Shown: positions 1 through 12,700 of the stretch, piece after piece
Position numbering within the stretch: the stretch's first letter is position 1
Layout: each line of letters starts with the position of its first letter
NCBI GenBank assembly: GCA_028752905.1
Contig: JAQNBH010000015.1
Location: 17,854,112-17,918,111 of the forward strand
Origin: Cladorhizidae sp. MBARI D1340-BT2
Lineage: Eukaryota; Porifera; Demospongiae; Poecilosclerida; Cladorhizidae
DNA: 64,000 nucleotides
Direction: 5' to 3'
The notes under the pieces: model-generated
Seen by the model: the letters and a program-made list of their open reading frames with translations, nothing else
The model's database searches: none
What the model was told of the DNA's origin: nothing
Position numbers and translations under genes: made by a program

Positions 1-554
1 GGTGGATTTCAGGCACAACTCCAACAGTTCAGAAATCCTGTCAGCACCTAGTGTAGTCCTTTTCAAGTTGTGGTCAGTTTCTTAGCAACCAAATTACCAC
101 ATTCTTCAAGAGCACTTGGGCTATCCGTTGCTAGGGACTTTTATTAATCTGTCACATGATTTAGAAATGTAAAGGTAAAATACTTATTGCAAAAGTAATC
201 TTGTGTGAAGTCCATGGGCAGATGGCTTTGATTAAAAGTGTATCTTTTTCCTGCTGTTTATGTAAACTCTTCCTCTAAAGGCTGCGCAGGTGTACCTCTG
301 CCTCCTGGGAACCACAGAGTCCTATCCATAGAAAGGAGGGGCTCATGGAGTTTTGTTGCGGACAGCTCAACAATGCATGGCGTTGCCTTCGTCAACGGAG
401 CGCTGTCGTACCAAACCGCACCTTGTAGTTAGTGGGTATTCCTGAAGAGATTGTTGTAGCAAAATGATGATTATACACACACACACACACACACACACAA
501 ATTTAGTCTGTAAACTTTTGGTTGTTCAATCGGGTTATTGACACTTGATTCCAG
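1..554. other. MTA intron (or upstream) sequence, no exon seen
   Basis: No exon with matching splice sites and phase was recognised here. A short (CA)n microsatellite lies at about 475-498. The first recognised MTA exon starts at 555 in the middle of a codon, so this stretch is presumably intron. The N-terminal BAH domain and first part of ELM2 must lie upstream of the window. Confidence 0.6.
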
Positions 555-769
555 GTCTATTGGGACGTTTGCTCGGGCACTGTTAGATGGAGCCAAGAAG
601 CCTCAGATCAGCCTTCGTCTTGGAGCTGCTGCAGCCTCCAGGGACATCACTCTGTTCCATGCCATGGACACGCTCCATCAGAATATTTACGACATCACTC
701 AGGCCACCACCTGTCTAGTTCCGCGAGGACCCGTCCTCTGTGCTGACGAGCTGGAGGCCTGGACTCAGG
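555..769 (+). CDS. MTA: MTA exon: end of ELM2 and start of SANT
   Basis: The acceptor is TTCCAG at 549-554 and the donor is GTGGGT at 770. The translation contains the family signature [18 protein letters not shown], then NIYD, then the SANT start ([10 protein letters not shown]). The last base, G769, joins AG of the next exon to give Glu. The only in-frame ATG upstream of this motif is inside the exon, so this is an internal exon and not a gene start. Confidence 0.93.
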
Positions 770-3700
770 GTGGGTATAGAGAGAGGGAGGAAGGGAGAGA
801 GAGTGGGAGGGAAACAGGTATGTGGTAGTACCTCGTAGCCAACCCTGTATTTTATGGAGGGAAGGGGGGGGGGGGGTGCTCACAGCAGGGTTTCGGCTTT
901 GGAACCTTTTCGCCCCCCACTTCCCCCCCCCCCCCCCCCCCCCCCCTTAAGTACTTGCCAATCATGATGCATTTGTAGTTATGCATGCGATAAAATTGTG
1001 GATGGGGGGAAGGGGTTAAATTCGCCCACAAGCACACCAAGAAGGAGATGCAACAAAGTGCTGGACCACCCCAATGTAAAACAGGTAAAGGGTCAGCTGT
1101 GCAGGGACAAGTGAAGGATGGTGAGGAGGAACCTGTGTCTAGGCTTGGCTGCAGGATGGGTTTGTAGAGAGAAGGGAGGGAGAAGGCTGGTGATGAAAGG
1201 ATGACAAGATAATGGAGTGGATGATGAGAGAGGCAGGAGGAGAAGCGCGAGTTAGTTTTAGGAGTGAGTTGCTGTATACAGCATATATGTAGGGTCTTAA
1301 GTCTGTGTTCTGTTTATTTTGGGAAGAAGGTTCTAATTATCTGTCTCTATCTTTTTGTGCAGAGGAGGCTAAGAGGTTTGAAGATGGATTGCAGGAACAG
1401 AAAGATTTCTTGTACATACAGAGAAAATATGTGAGTGCACGTGTGTATAGGGCAACTGAAGCAACGAAAAATGTTTTTTTCCTTCTTGTTTCTCCTTTCC
1501 TCTTCGTCACTGCCCTCTCCCTGTTCCTTCCTGCCCTCTCCCTATTCCTCCTGCCCTCTCCCTGTTCCTCCCTCCCCTCTCCCTGTTCCTCCCTCTCCTG
1601 TTCCTTCCTGCCCTCTCCCTGTTCCTTCCTGCCCTCTCTCTGTTCCTCCTGCCCTCTCCCTGTTCCTTCCTGCCCTCTCCCTGTTCCTCCCTGCCCTCTC
1701 CCTGTTCCTTCCTGCCCTCTCCCTGTTCCTCCCTGCCCTCTCCCTGTTCCTCCCTGCCCTCTCCCTGTTCCTCCCTGCCCTCTCGCTGTTGCTCCCTCCC
1801 CTCTCCCTGTTCCTCCCTGCCCTCTCCCTGTTCCTCCCTCCCCTCTTCCTGTTCCTCCCTGCCCTCTCCCTGTTCCTCCCTGCCCTCTCGCTGTTGCTCC
1901 CTCCCCTCTCCCTGTTCCTCCCTGCCCTCTCCCTGTTCCTCCCTGCCCTCTCCCTGTTCCTCCCTGTTCCTCCCTCCCCTCTCCCTGTTCCTCCCTCCCC
2001 TCTCCCTGTTCCTCCCTGCCCTCTCCCTGTTCCTCCCTCCCCTCTCCCTGTTCCTCCCTGCCCTCTCCCTGTTCCTCCCTGCCCTCTCCCTGTTCCTCCC
2101 TGCCCTCTCGCTGTTGCTCCCTCCCCTCTCCCTGTTCCTTCCTGCCCTCTCCCTGTTCCTCCCTGCCCTCTCCCTGTTCCTCCCTGTTCCTCCCTGCCCT
2201 CTCCCTGTTCCTCCCTCCCCTCTCCCTGTTCCTCCCTCCTCTTTTTCCCCTCGCTGCCTTCTTTTACTCTTCTCTCGTTGTCCATCCTTTCCCAGCTTCC
2301 ATGGAAGCCAGTGAAGAGCATAGTGGCTTACTACTACATGTGGAAGACCACTGATCGCTATCAGGTTCAGAAGAGACACAGAATGGTAGAAAAACAGAAC
2401 GATCTCAAAGAAGTCATAGTTCACTTGAGGTCGTCTTCTGGCGCTCCTGCTGGAGCCAGGGATCTGTCAGGTATGGGGTTTTGAGATATCTCATTCCTGT
2501 TCTGCGTAGTATCAGTCTTGTTCCTATTCCACACTCATTTACTCTTGCTCGTGTTGTGTGCATACTCGTGCAACTTTTGTTCCAACTTTGTTCATGCCCT
2601 CTTCACAAGGTAGAGCTGGATCTGAGAATCTTGTAATCCACAACCTTTTTTAGCAGATTGTAGAGTTAGGGTTGGATATGTATCATCATTATCAGGGTTT
2701 CATTTAGAAAATTGTCCAAGGGGGGGGCAAGGTTAAAGATGTGACAAAGTTTCTAATGAATTTTAATAATACAATTTCCAAGGGGGGGGGGGGGCAAAAA
2801 GGTTCCAAGGGGGGCAGCCCGCCTCCCACCCCGCCCCCTAAATTAAACCCTGATTATTACGACCCCTTCCTCTCTCGCACACACACACACGTGCGCACGT
2901 CCCCAGGTAAGGCAGCGTCGTCAGGAACCATACCCAAGACTCTGCCGGAGAATGTCAACGAGCCTGTGGGACTAGCCTCCGACGGTGAGAAGGGTTGTGA
3001 GAGCTGTCGCATGGTCACCTCGACCCGATGGTACCATTGGGGCTCCGCCCATGATCACTGCCGACTCTGCACCTTCTGTTATACTTACTGGAGGAAGTAT
3101 GCCGGGCTCAAGCTGCCGAACAAGTGGGGTGAGTTGTGTGCCAAGTGTTTGAAAGGAGGAAAAGTGTGAGCTGCTGCCGTGTGAAGATTCTATGCTCTCT
3201 AGGTGGCTGGTAGATTGTGTATTAATTTACATATAGCACGGAATGCCCTTATGCACTGACGTGTTTTCTTCCTCTGCGTGTGAATGCTGGCACGATGTGT
3301 GCCTGCTGTAAACAGGGAGTGATGTCTGTCTTAGCAGGTACTCACTCACTTTATGCTCCTTGATCAGAGCTATCAACACTTGAGCTATCATGATAGTGTA
3401 AGTTATTGTAAGGCTAGACACATCATCATGAGAAGTTTGTCCGAGACATCTGTCGTCGTATGGCTGTTTGCATCCAGAGTAGCATGGGGAAGAAGTTAGG
3501 CCCTTGAAAACGCATATTTATGCATTGATCACATCCACGAATTACAAGGAGATTTCTTTCCATGCACATCAGATCTAATGATGGTTTGAGTCTTATCAGA
3601 GTAAATAGGAAAAATAGTTATGCAATAATTAACTTCTCCTTGCTATAGTTGCAGGTTGAGGCAGGCTAGCTTCATCTGGACGAACTTGCTCTGTAGCTAC

Positions 3701-6700
3701 TGTTATAGCTGGCATATGCTCCTGGTTGTTTCCCTTGCTTTTGTCTGTGTGGGGTGCGTGGAGCACCATCCTCTGATTCACTGCCTTTCCTTTGGCTCCA
3801 TCCTCTTTCTGTTCTGCAGCACAGCTCTCCATGAGAGGAGGAAAACCATCTTTTGCTGCATGTTGTGTTTGTTGAAATGTCCGTGTGGAAGTGACCATTT
3901 GCATTGATATGAATTCAGGTATTTCATGACTGAGACTGAGTGTGCTTCTGATGTTGCTCTTCCATTTTTGCACAGTGTGGACAAGCCTCTAGCTCCTCTG
4001 GTCCCGGCCTCCAGGAGGGGTGTGGTCTCACCTCTTGCTTAGACACTGGAGGGGTGTGGTCTCGCCTCTTGTTTAGACACTGGAGGGGTGTGGTCTCACA
4101 TCTTGCGTATAGACACTGGATGGGTGTGGTCTCTCCTCTTGCTTAGACACTGGAGGGGTGGGGTCTCACCTCTTGCTTAGACACAGGAGGGGTGGGGTCT
4201 CACCTCTTGCTTAGACACAGGAGGGTGTGTGGTCTCGCCTCTTGCTTAGACACAGGAGGGGTGGGGTCTCACCTCTTGCTTAGACACAGGAGGGGTGGGG
4301 TCTCATCTCTTGTTTAGACACTGGAGGGGTGTGGTCTAATCTCTTGTTTAGACACTGGAGGGGTGTGGTATCATCTCTTGTTTAGACACTGGAGGGGTGT
4401 GGCCTCATCTCTTGTTTAGACACTGGAGGGGTGTGGCCTAATCTATTGTTTAGACACTGGAGTGGTCTCATCTCTTGTTTAGGGGTGCGGTCTCACCTCT
4501 TGCTTAGACACTGGAGAGGTGTGGTCTCACCTCTTGCTTAGACACTGGAGGGGTGTGGTCTCATCTCTTGTTTAGCCACTGGAGGGTGTGGTCTCATCTC
4601 TTGTTTAGCCACTGGAGGGGTGTGGTCTCATCTCTTGTTTAGACACTGGAGGGGTGTGGTCTCATCTCTTGTTTAGACACTGGATGGGTGTGGTCTAATC
4701 TCTTGTTTAGACACTGGAGGGGTGAGGTCTCATCTCTTGTTTAGACACTGGATGGGAGGGGTCCCACCTCTTGCTTAGACACAGGAGGGGAGGGTCTCAT
4801 CTCCTGCTTAGACAGGAAGGGTGTGGTCTCACCTTGTTTAGACATGATGTGCCGATCAGGCATAGTCCTCACTTGCTATTTTTCACACATTAAAGTATTT
4901 AGATGTTATTATAACTTGTGTTTACTAAACACCTTGTAAAGGGAAGTGAGGTCATCTGGTTTTGTCTGCATTCATCAGTAAAGGCAGATTAGCTCGGTGA
5001 GGTTGTCTGGTGTTAGCTTCCTGTGCCCCTGAAAAACAAACCACACCTGTTCTTATTTATCCTCCCACCTCCTTCCCTTTCCTCGTCTTCCTCCGGTATG
5101 TTGCAGAGGTTCACGAGAAGAGGACGGCCAGTCTTGGTGGGGGAGGGCAGGTGCAGATAAAGAAACCAAAATCAGGTCAGAATTTGTCTTGAGTAAGGTT
5201 TGTGCTATTTGTTATTTTATCACTTTTTAATATTATTATTTTATTTTATAGAAAGAAGTAATTATCGATCAGGAAAAAAGGTAAGTGTTATTATTGACTG
5301 TCTGTGAAGCATCCAGATAGAATTAATAATAATATTGTATGATTTGTTGATATGAATGTGCATCATCATCGCAGAGGGGAGATGACAAGAGGAATGGGGA
5401 CATTGTCCCTCCCATGCCCTTCCACCTGCGTCCCTCCGGTATAGCTATCTACATGCGACAGAAGGTGGGCAGGGCTAGTCTTCTCCGGCTGGCCAGGACT
5501 CCCTTTACTCCCATCAACATCAAGGACGTTGTCAAGCCCGTGGGTATGTTGCTGGACACTAGATATCATGGCTATTGGATTATTGGGGGAGGGGCAGGCA
5601 TAATTTTGCCACCTTTGTCTTCATTCACAATTCTCCACCATTAACTGCCGACTTCTCTCTTCCTCTCCTTATCTCCCCATTCTCTCCCTCTCCTTGTCTC
5701 CCTATTCTCTTCATCTCCTTGTCTCCCTATTCTCTCCCTCTCCTTGTCTCCCTATTCTCTCCCTCTCCTTGTCTCCCTATTCTCTTCCTCTCCTTGTCTC
5801 CCTATTCTCTTCCTCTCCTTGTCTCCCCATTCTCTTCTCTCCTTGTCTCCCTATTCTCTTCATCTCCTTGTCTCCCTATTCTCTTCATCTCCTTGTCTCC
5901 CTATTCTCTCCCTCTCCTTGTCTCCCTATTCTCTTCCTCTCCTTGTCTCCCCATTCTCTTCTCTCCTTGTCTCCCTATTCTCTTCATCTCCTTGTCTCCC
6001 TATTCTCTTCATCTCCTTGTCTCCCTCTCCTTGTCTCCCTATTCTCTTCCTCTCCTTGTCTCCCTATTCTCTTCCTCTCCTTGTCTCCCTATTCTCTTCC
6101 TCTCCTTGTCTCCCCATTCTCTTCTCTCCTTGTCTCCCTATTCTCTTCATCTCCTTGTCTCCCTATTCTCTCCCTCTCCTTGTCTGACTGTTCTCTCCCT
6201 CTCCTTGTCTCCCTATTCTCTTCCTCTCCTTGTCTCCCTATTCTCTCCCTCTCATTGTCTCACTGTTCTCTCCCTCTGTCCTCTCTCATTCTCTGCATCC
6301 TTTCCTTCCTTCCTATTCGCCTCTGCTCTGTTCCTCCTTGCCTCTTCCTCTCCTCTTCTCTCTTATTTTCATCCTCCTTTTGCACTCCCATAGCTGTTGT
6401 AGTGAACGAGTTTCTCTCCGTTAAGAGGAAAGGGTTTCGTAAGCCACGCCTCTCTGAGCCTACAGTAGCCTCTCTCAAGCAGAATGTGCAGCAGAACCCT
6501 ATACGCATAATCAGGCCTAGCCCCACCCCCATCTCGCCCAGCTATAAGGCCAAGACAAGCACTAAGGTAAATTAGTAAGCATGGAGTTGAACTGACCTCA
6601 GATCATACCTTGGGGGGGGGGGGGGGGGGGGGGAGATTGCCACTCAAGGGGTGTTGGTGCCACACCTGAGGCCTGTTGGTTCTTTGCTTATAGTTAGCAT

Positions 6701-9700
6701 GAAGTGATCTCTTTATGTTATTGCTGAGTTTGTAGCTCTACCAAGCATCCTCTACGTGCCCACCCTGTGCATGCAATATACGCAGATAGGATCGTGCATT
6801 CCTGCCACTAAATATTGGCATCTCTACCAGCCCGTCTTAACTCACTGATGAAATACCCCAAGACGTCTCTGTGGTGTTCGACTGCCATCGCAAGAGCTGC
6901 ACGGTCCTTCAGGCTGCTCCATAATAGTACGCACACACTTGCGATGCAATGCTTAAAGTATTATGAACATCAAACGTATCGCATCTCGCTTGTATGGAAT
7001 CTATCTAGTTCTATTCAAGCAATGTGAAGCGATGCAATGCGACCTTATTGTGATCCCAGCCTTTAGCCTTCTTAATCCAGTAGGCCGGGGGGGGGGGGGG
7101 GATTGCTAGCTCGCTCTCAGTACTAATGCCTCCCCTGCAATGCAAACTAAACATTACAGCATTCAGTCAATGCTTAGGCCTTGTCAAGGGAATGACTCGG
7201 CAGCAATGCATAAACTGTGTGTTCTAGGACATATTCTGGGAGAGGCCATTTATGTAAGAAACTGTTATTGTAGCCGGAAATATCGACTGGGAATTTAATT
7301 TGATGCATTTGGCTATCCACCATGTGAAGTTACCAGAGACACGCCCACTATGCACTTTGTCCTCAAGTTCCATGTATCCATCCATCGGGATCGGCTCCAA
7401 AGTCATTGTTCAGTCGGTATGATGGCCTCTCGCACAACTAGTGGGTTCAAAGCTGTCCATAGTTCTGCTTGGTCTTGCCATGAGTAGGTTTGACCAAATC
7501 CACTTTACCATCACCAAAACCCAATTTTTTAAATACCGCCAATTTCGAACGTTTTGATCTTCGACTTTTCTGGCTATCCGGTGTCCAAGCTACGGGTGTA
7601 TACTACTTGTGTTGTGCATGATGAATGCCGTGTGCCTCCCAACTGTAGTCCAACAAGGGCAGGGTGTCGACCAGTGGTACATACGTTCCTCCTAAGACGN
7701 NNNNNNNNNNNNNNNNNNNNNNNNNNNNNNNNNNNNNNNNNNNNNNNNNNNNNNNNNNNNNNNNNNNNNNNNNNNNNNNNNNNNNNNNNNNNNNNNNNNT
7801 GTTTGCCCACCATTAATACTGTCACTGTTGCTCACCATTAATACTGTCACTGTTGCCCACCATTAATACTGTCACTGTTGCCCACCATTAATACTGTCAC
7901 TGTTGCCCACCATTAATACTGTCACTGTTGCTCACCATTAATACTGTCACTGTTGCTCACCATTAATACTGTCACTGTTGCCCACCATTAATACTGTCAC
8001 TGTTGCCTCACCATTAATACTGTCACTGTTGCACCCATTAATACTGTCACTGTTGCCCACCATTAATACTGTCACTGTTGCTCACCATTAATACTGTCAC
8101 TGTTGCCCACCATTAATACTGTCACTGTTGCCCCACCATTAATACTGTCACTGTTGCCACACATTAATACTGTCACTGTTGCCCACCATTAATACTGTCA
8201 CTGTTGCCCACCATTAATACTGTCACTGTTGCTCACCATTAATACTGTCACTGTTGCCCACCATTAATACTGTCAACTGTTGCTCACCATTAATACTGTC
8301 ACTGTTGCCCACCATTAATACTGTCACTGTTGCCTCACCATTAATACTGTCACTGTTGCCACACCATTAATACTGTCACTGTTGCCCACCATTAATACTG
8401 TCACTGTTGCTCACCATTAATACTGTCACTGTTGCCCCACCATTAATACTGTCACTGTTGCTCACCATTAATACTGTCAGCTGTTGCCCACCATTAATAC
8501 TGTCACTGTTGCCCACCATTAATACTGTCACTGTTGCTCACCATTAATACTGTCACTGTTGCCCACCATTAATACTGTCACTGTTGCCCACCATTAATAC
8601 TGTCACTGTTGCCTCACCATTAATACTGTCACTGTTGCCCACCATTAATACTGTCACTGTTGCCCACCATTAATACTGTCACTGTTGCCACCATTAATAC
8701 TGTCACTGTTGCCCACCATTAATACTGTCACTGTTGCCCACCATTAATACTGTCACTGTTGCTCACCATTAATACTGTCACTGTTGCTCACCATTAATAC
8801 TGTCACTGTTGCTCACCATTAATACTGTCACTGTTGCCACCATTAATACTGTCACTGTTGCCCACCATTAATACTGTCACTGTTGCCCACCATTAATACT
8901 GTCACTGTTGCTCACCATTAATACTGTCACTGTTGCCCACCATTAATACTGTCACTGTTGCCCACCATTAATACTGTCACTGTTGCCCACCATTAATACT
9001 GTCACTGTTGCCCACCATTAATACTGTCACTGTTGCTCACCATTAATACTGTCACTGTTGCTCACCATTAATACTGTCACTGTCTGTTGCTCACCATTAA
9101 TACTGTCACTGTCTGTTGCTCACCATTAATACTGTCACTGTTGCCTCACCATTAATACTGTCACTGTTGCCCACCATTAATACTGTCACTGTTGCCCACC
9201 ATTAATACTGTCACTGTTGCCCACCATTAATACTGTCACTGTTGCCTCACCATTAATACTGTCACTGTTGCCCACCATTAATTACTGTCACTGTTGCCCA
9301 CCATTAATACTGTCACTGTTGCCCACCATATACTGTCACTGTTGCCCACCATTAATACTGTCACTGTTGCCCCACCATTAATACTGTCACTGTTGCTCAC
9401 CATTAATACTGTCACTGTTGCTCTCACCATTAATACTGTCACTGTTGCTCACCATTAATACTGTCACTGTTGCTCACCATTAATACTGTCACTGTTGCCC
9501 ACCATTAATACTGTCACTGTTGCTCACCATTAATACTGTCACTGTTGCCCACCATTAATACTGTCACTGTTGCCAACCATTAATACTGTCACTGTTGCCC
9601 ACCATTAATACTGTCACTGTTGCCCACCATTAATACTGTCACTGTTGCTCACCATTAATACTGTCACTGTTGCTCACCATTAATACTGTCACTGTTGCTC

Positions 9701-12700
9701 ACCATTAATACTGTCACTGTTGCTCACCATTAATACTGTCACTGTTGCCCACCATTAATACTGTCACTGTTGCTCACCATTAATACTGTCACTGTTGCTC
9801 ACCATTAATACTGTCACTGTTGTCCACCATTAATACTGTCACTGTTGCCCACCATTAATACTGTCACTGTTGCCCACCATTAATACTGTCACTGTTGCCC
9901 ACCATTAATACTGTCACTGTTGCTCACCATTAATACTGTCACTGTTGCCCACCATTAATACTGTCACTGTTGCCCACCATTAATACTGTCACTGTTGCCC
10001 ACCATTAATACTGTCACTGTTGCCCACCATTAATACTGTCACTGTTGCCCACCATTAATACTGTCACTGTTGCCAACCATTAATACTGTCACTGTTGCTC
10101 ACCATTAATACTGTCACTGTTGCCCACCATTAATACTGTCACTGTTGCCCACCATTAATACTGTCACTGTTGCCCACCATTAATACTGTCACTGTTGCCC
10201 ACCATTAATACTGTCACTGTTGCTCACCATTAATACTGTCACTGTTGCCCACCATTAATACTGTCACTGTTGCTCACCATTAATACTGTCACTGTTGCCC
10301 ACCATTAATACTGTCAGTTGCCCACCATTAATACTGTCACTGTTGCCCACCATTAATACTGTCACTGTTGCCCACCATTAATACTGTCACTGTTGCTCAC
10401 CATTAATACTGTCACTGTTGCCCACCATTAATACTGTCACTGTTGCCCACCATTAATACTGTCACTGTTGCCCACCATTAATACTGTCACTGTTGCCCAC
10501 CATTAATACTGTCACTGTTGCCCACCATTAATACTGTCACTGTTGCCCACCATTAATACTGTCACTGTTGCCCACCATTAATACTGTCACTGTTGCCCAC
10601 CATTAATACTGTCACTGTTGCCCACCATTAATACTGTCACTGTTGCTCACCATTAATACTGTCACTGTTGCCCACCATTAATACTGTCACTGTTGCTCAC
10701 CATTAATACTGTCACTGTTGCCCACCATTAATACTGTCACTGTTGCCCACCATTAATACTGTCACTGTTGCCCACCATTAATACTGTCACTGTTGCCCAC
10801 CATTAATACTGTCACTGTTGCCCACCATTAATACTGTCACTGTTGCCCACCATTAATACTGTCACTGTTGCTCACCATTAATACTGTCACTGTTGCTCAC
10901 CATTAATACTGTCACTGTTGCTCACCATTAATACTGTCACTGTTGCCCACCATTAATACTGTCACTGTTGCCCACCATTAATACTGTCACTGTTGCTCAC
11001 CATTAATACTGTCACTGTTGCTCACCATTAATACTGTCACTGTTGCCCACCATTAATACTGTCACTGTTGCCCACCATTAATACTGTCACTGTTGCTCAC
11101 CATTAATACTGTCACTGTTGCCCACCATTAATACTGTCACTGTTGCTCACCATTAATACTGTCACTGTTGCCCACCATTAATACTGTCACTGTTGCCCAC
11201 CATTAACACTGTCACTGTTGCCCACCATTAATACTGTCACTGTTGCTCACCATTAATACTGTCACTGTTGCTCACCATTAATACTGTCACTGTTGCTCAC
11301 CATTAATACTGTCACTGTTGCCCACCATTAATACTGTCACTGTTGCCCACCATTAATACTGTCACTGTTGCCCACCATTAATACTGTCACTGTTGCCCAC
11401 CATTAATACTGTCACTGTTGCTCACCATTAATACTGTCACTGTTGCTCACCATTAGTACTACCATTATTGCCATGCCCACCATTAGACTGTCACTGTTGC
11501 CCAACATTAGCATTCACTATTACCTGCTATTGGCAGTGTGAAATTTCAGATTTGCTGGGAAGTTTTTCCAAATTTAGCCTCTGTTGTTATGCCTATGCAA
11601 TCACCTTGGTCACCTGGAGTGGCATATGACACTGTGATCTCTGCATTGTGCGCCTCATGCAAATACGGATTTGGAGTGGTGAAGGGGATGAAGGGGAAGG
11701 CAAAATCCCTCGAACATGGCCTAAAAACTAGATGACAAACTTGAAGATCCCACAGGGGTTTCCTTTGTGATTATAAGTGAGCCATCCACTTATGATCAAA
11801 TGTCAGGGTTGTAAGTGATCCACCCACTTATCAGGGTTGTAAGTGATCCACCCATTATTTTATCAAATGAATGTCAGGGTTGTAAGTGATCCACCCACTT
11901 ATCAAATGTCAGGGTTGTAAGTGATCCACCCACTTATAATCAAATGTCAGGGTTGTAAGTGATCCACCCATTTATCAAATGTCAGGGTTGTAAGTGATGC
12001 ACCCATTGTATAATCAAATGTTAAGTGTTGTGGGGTATCTCCCGTCTGTGCGAGTAGTCCACCCACACATCTCTAATTAGCCGTCTGCATTCTATAAGAA
12101 CACACAAAGATAGTGAACTTTTGTGATAATGCCCCTGTATTGTCATATGCTTACTTAGTTTTTTTCATACGTAGGTGCTCAAACTCGCAAAAGGAAAGTC
12201 GAAAACCTCTCGATTGATGGTATGTAGTGCCCCCTCTCCCCCCTCCCTCCCTTCCACTTTTGCTATGTATATCAATTGCTGATTATAAAAACATTTTTGC
12301 CCTTCATAACCATGATTCACTGGATTGGCATTAAGAAACTAAGTGTCCTTGGGATTGGGTTGGTATAGTGGGAAGCGTATGATGAACCATATTGTAGGAG
12401 TAGAAACACCCTGTGATGCATACATGGAAGAGATGGAGCAAAGCAGTGATGACTTATGAGCACATGGCTGACACTTCCTCTTGTTAGGCCGGAGAAGTTT
12501 TTCCATGTTACGTGTGCTTGCCAGTGTAGCACCATGCTTGTCTCTCCCATTGGCGTGAGCACCATGTGTGTCTCTCCCATTGGCGTGAGCACCATGCTTG
12601 TCTCTCCCATTGGCGTGAGCACCATGCTTGTCTCTCCCATTGGCGTGAGCACCATGCTTGTCTCTCCCATTGGCGTGAGCACCATGCTTGTCTCTCCCAT

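Noticed and set aside
238..432. 64-codon frame (+) at the window start as a possible first MTA exon
   Set aside because: No resemblance to MTA and no suitable donor. It is not in phase with the exon at 555.
1305..2484. 349-codon Pro/Leu/Ser/Cys-rich frames (+) and Arg/Glu/Gly-rich frames (-)
   Set aside because: They combine real MTA exon ends (1363-1430 and 2296-2470) with a C/T-only minisatellite intron. Splice sites and phases show that the repeat is removed.
7800..11450. Possible CRISPR array (short regular repeats)
   Set aside because: Units are contiguous with no unique spacers, and the context is a eukaryotic intron. The same applies to the other regular arrays in this window.
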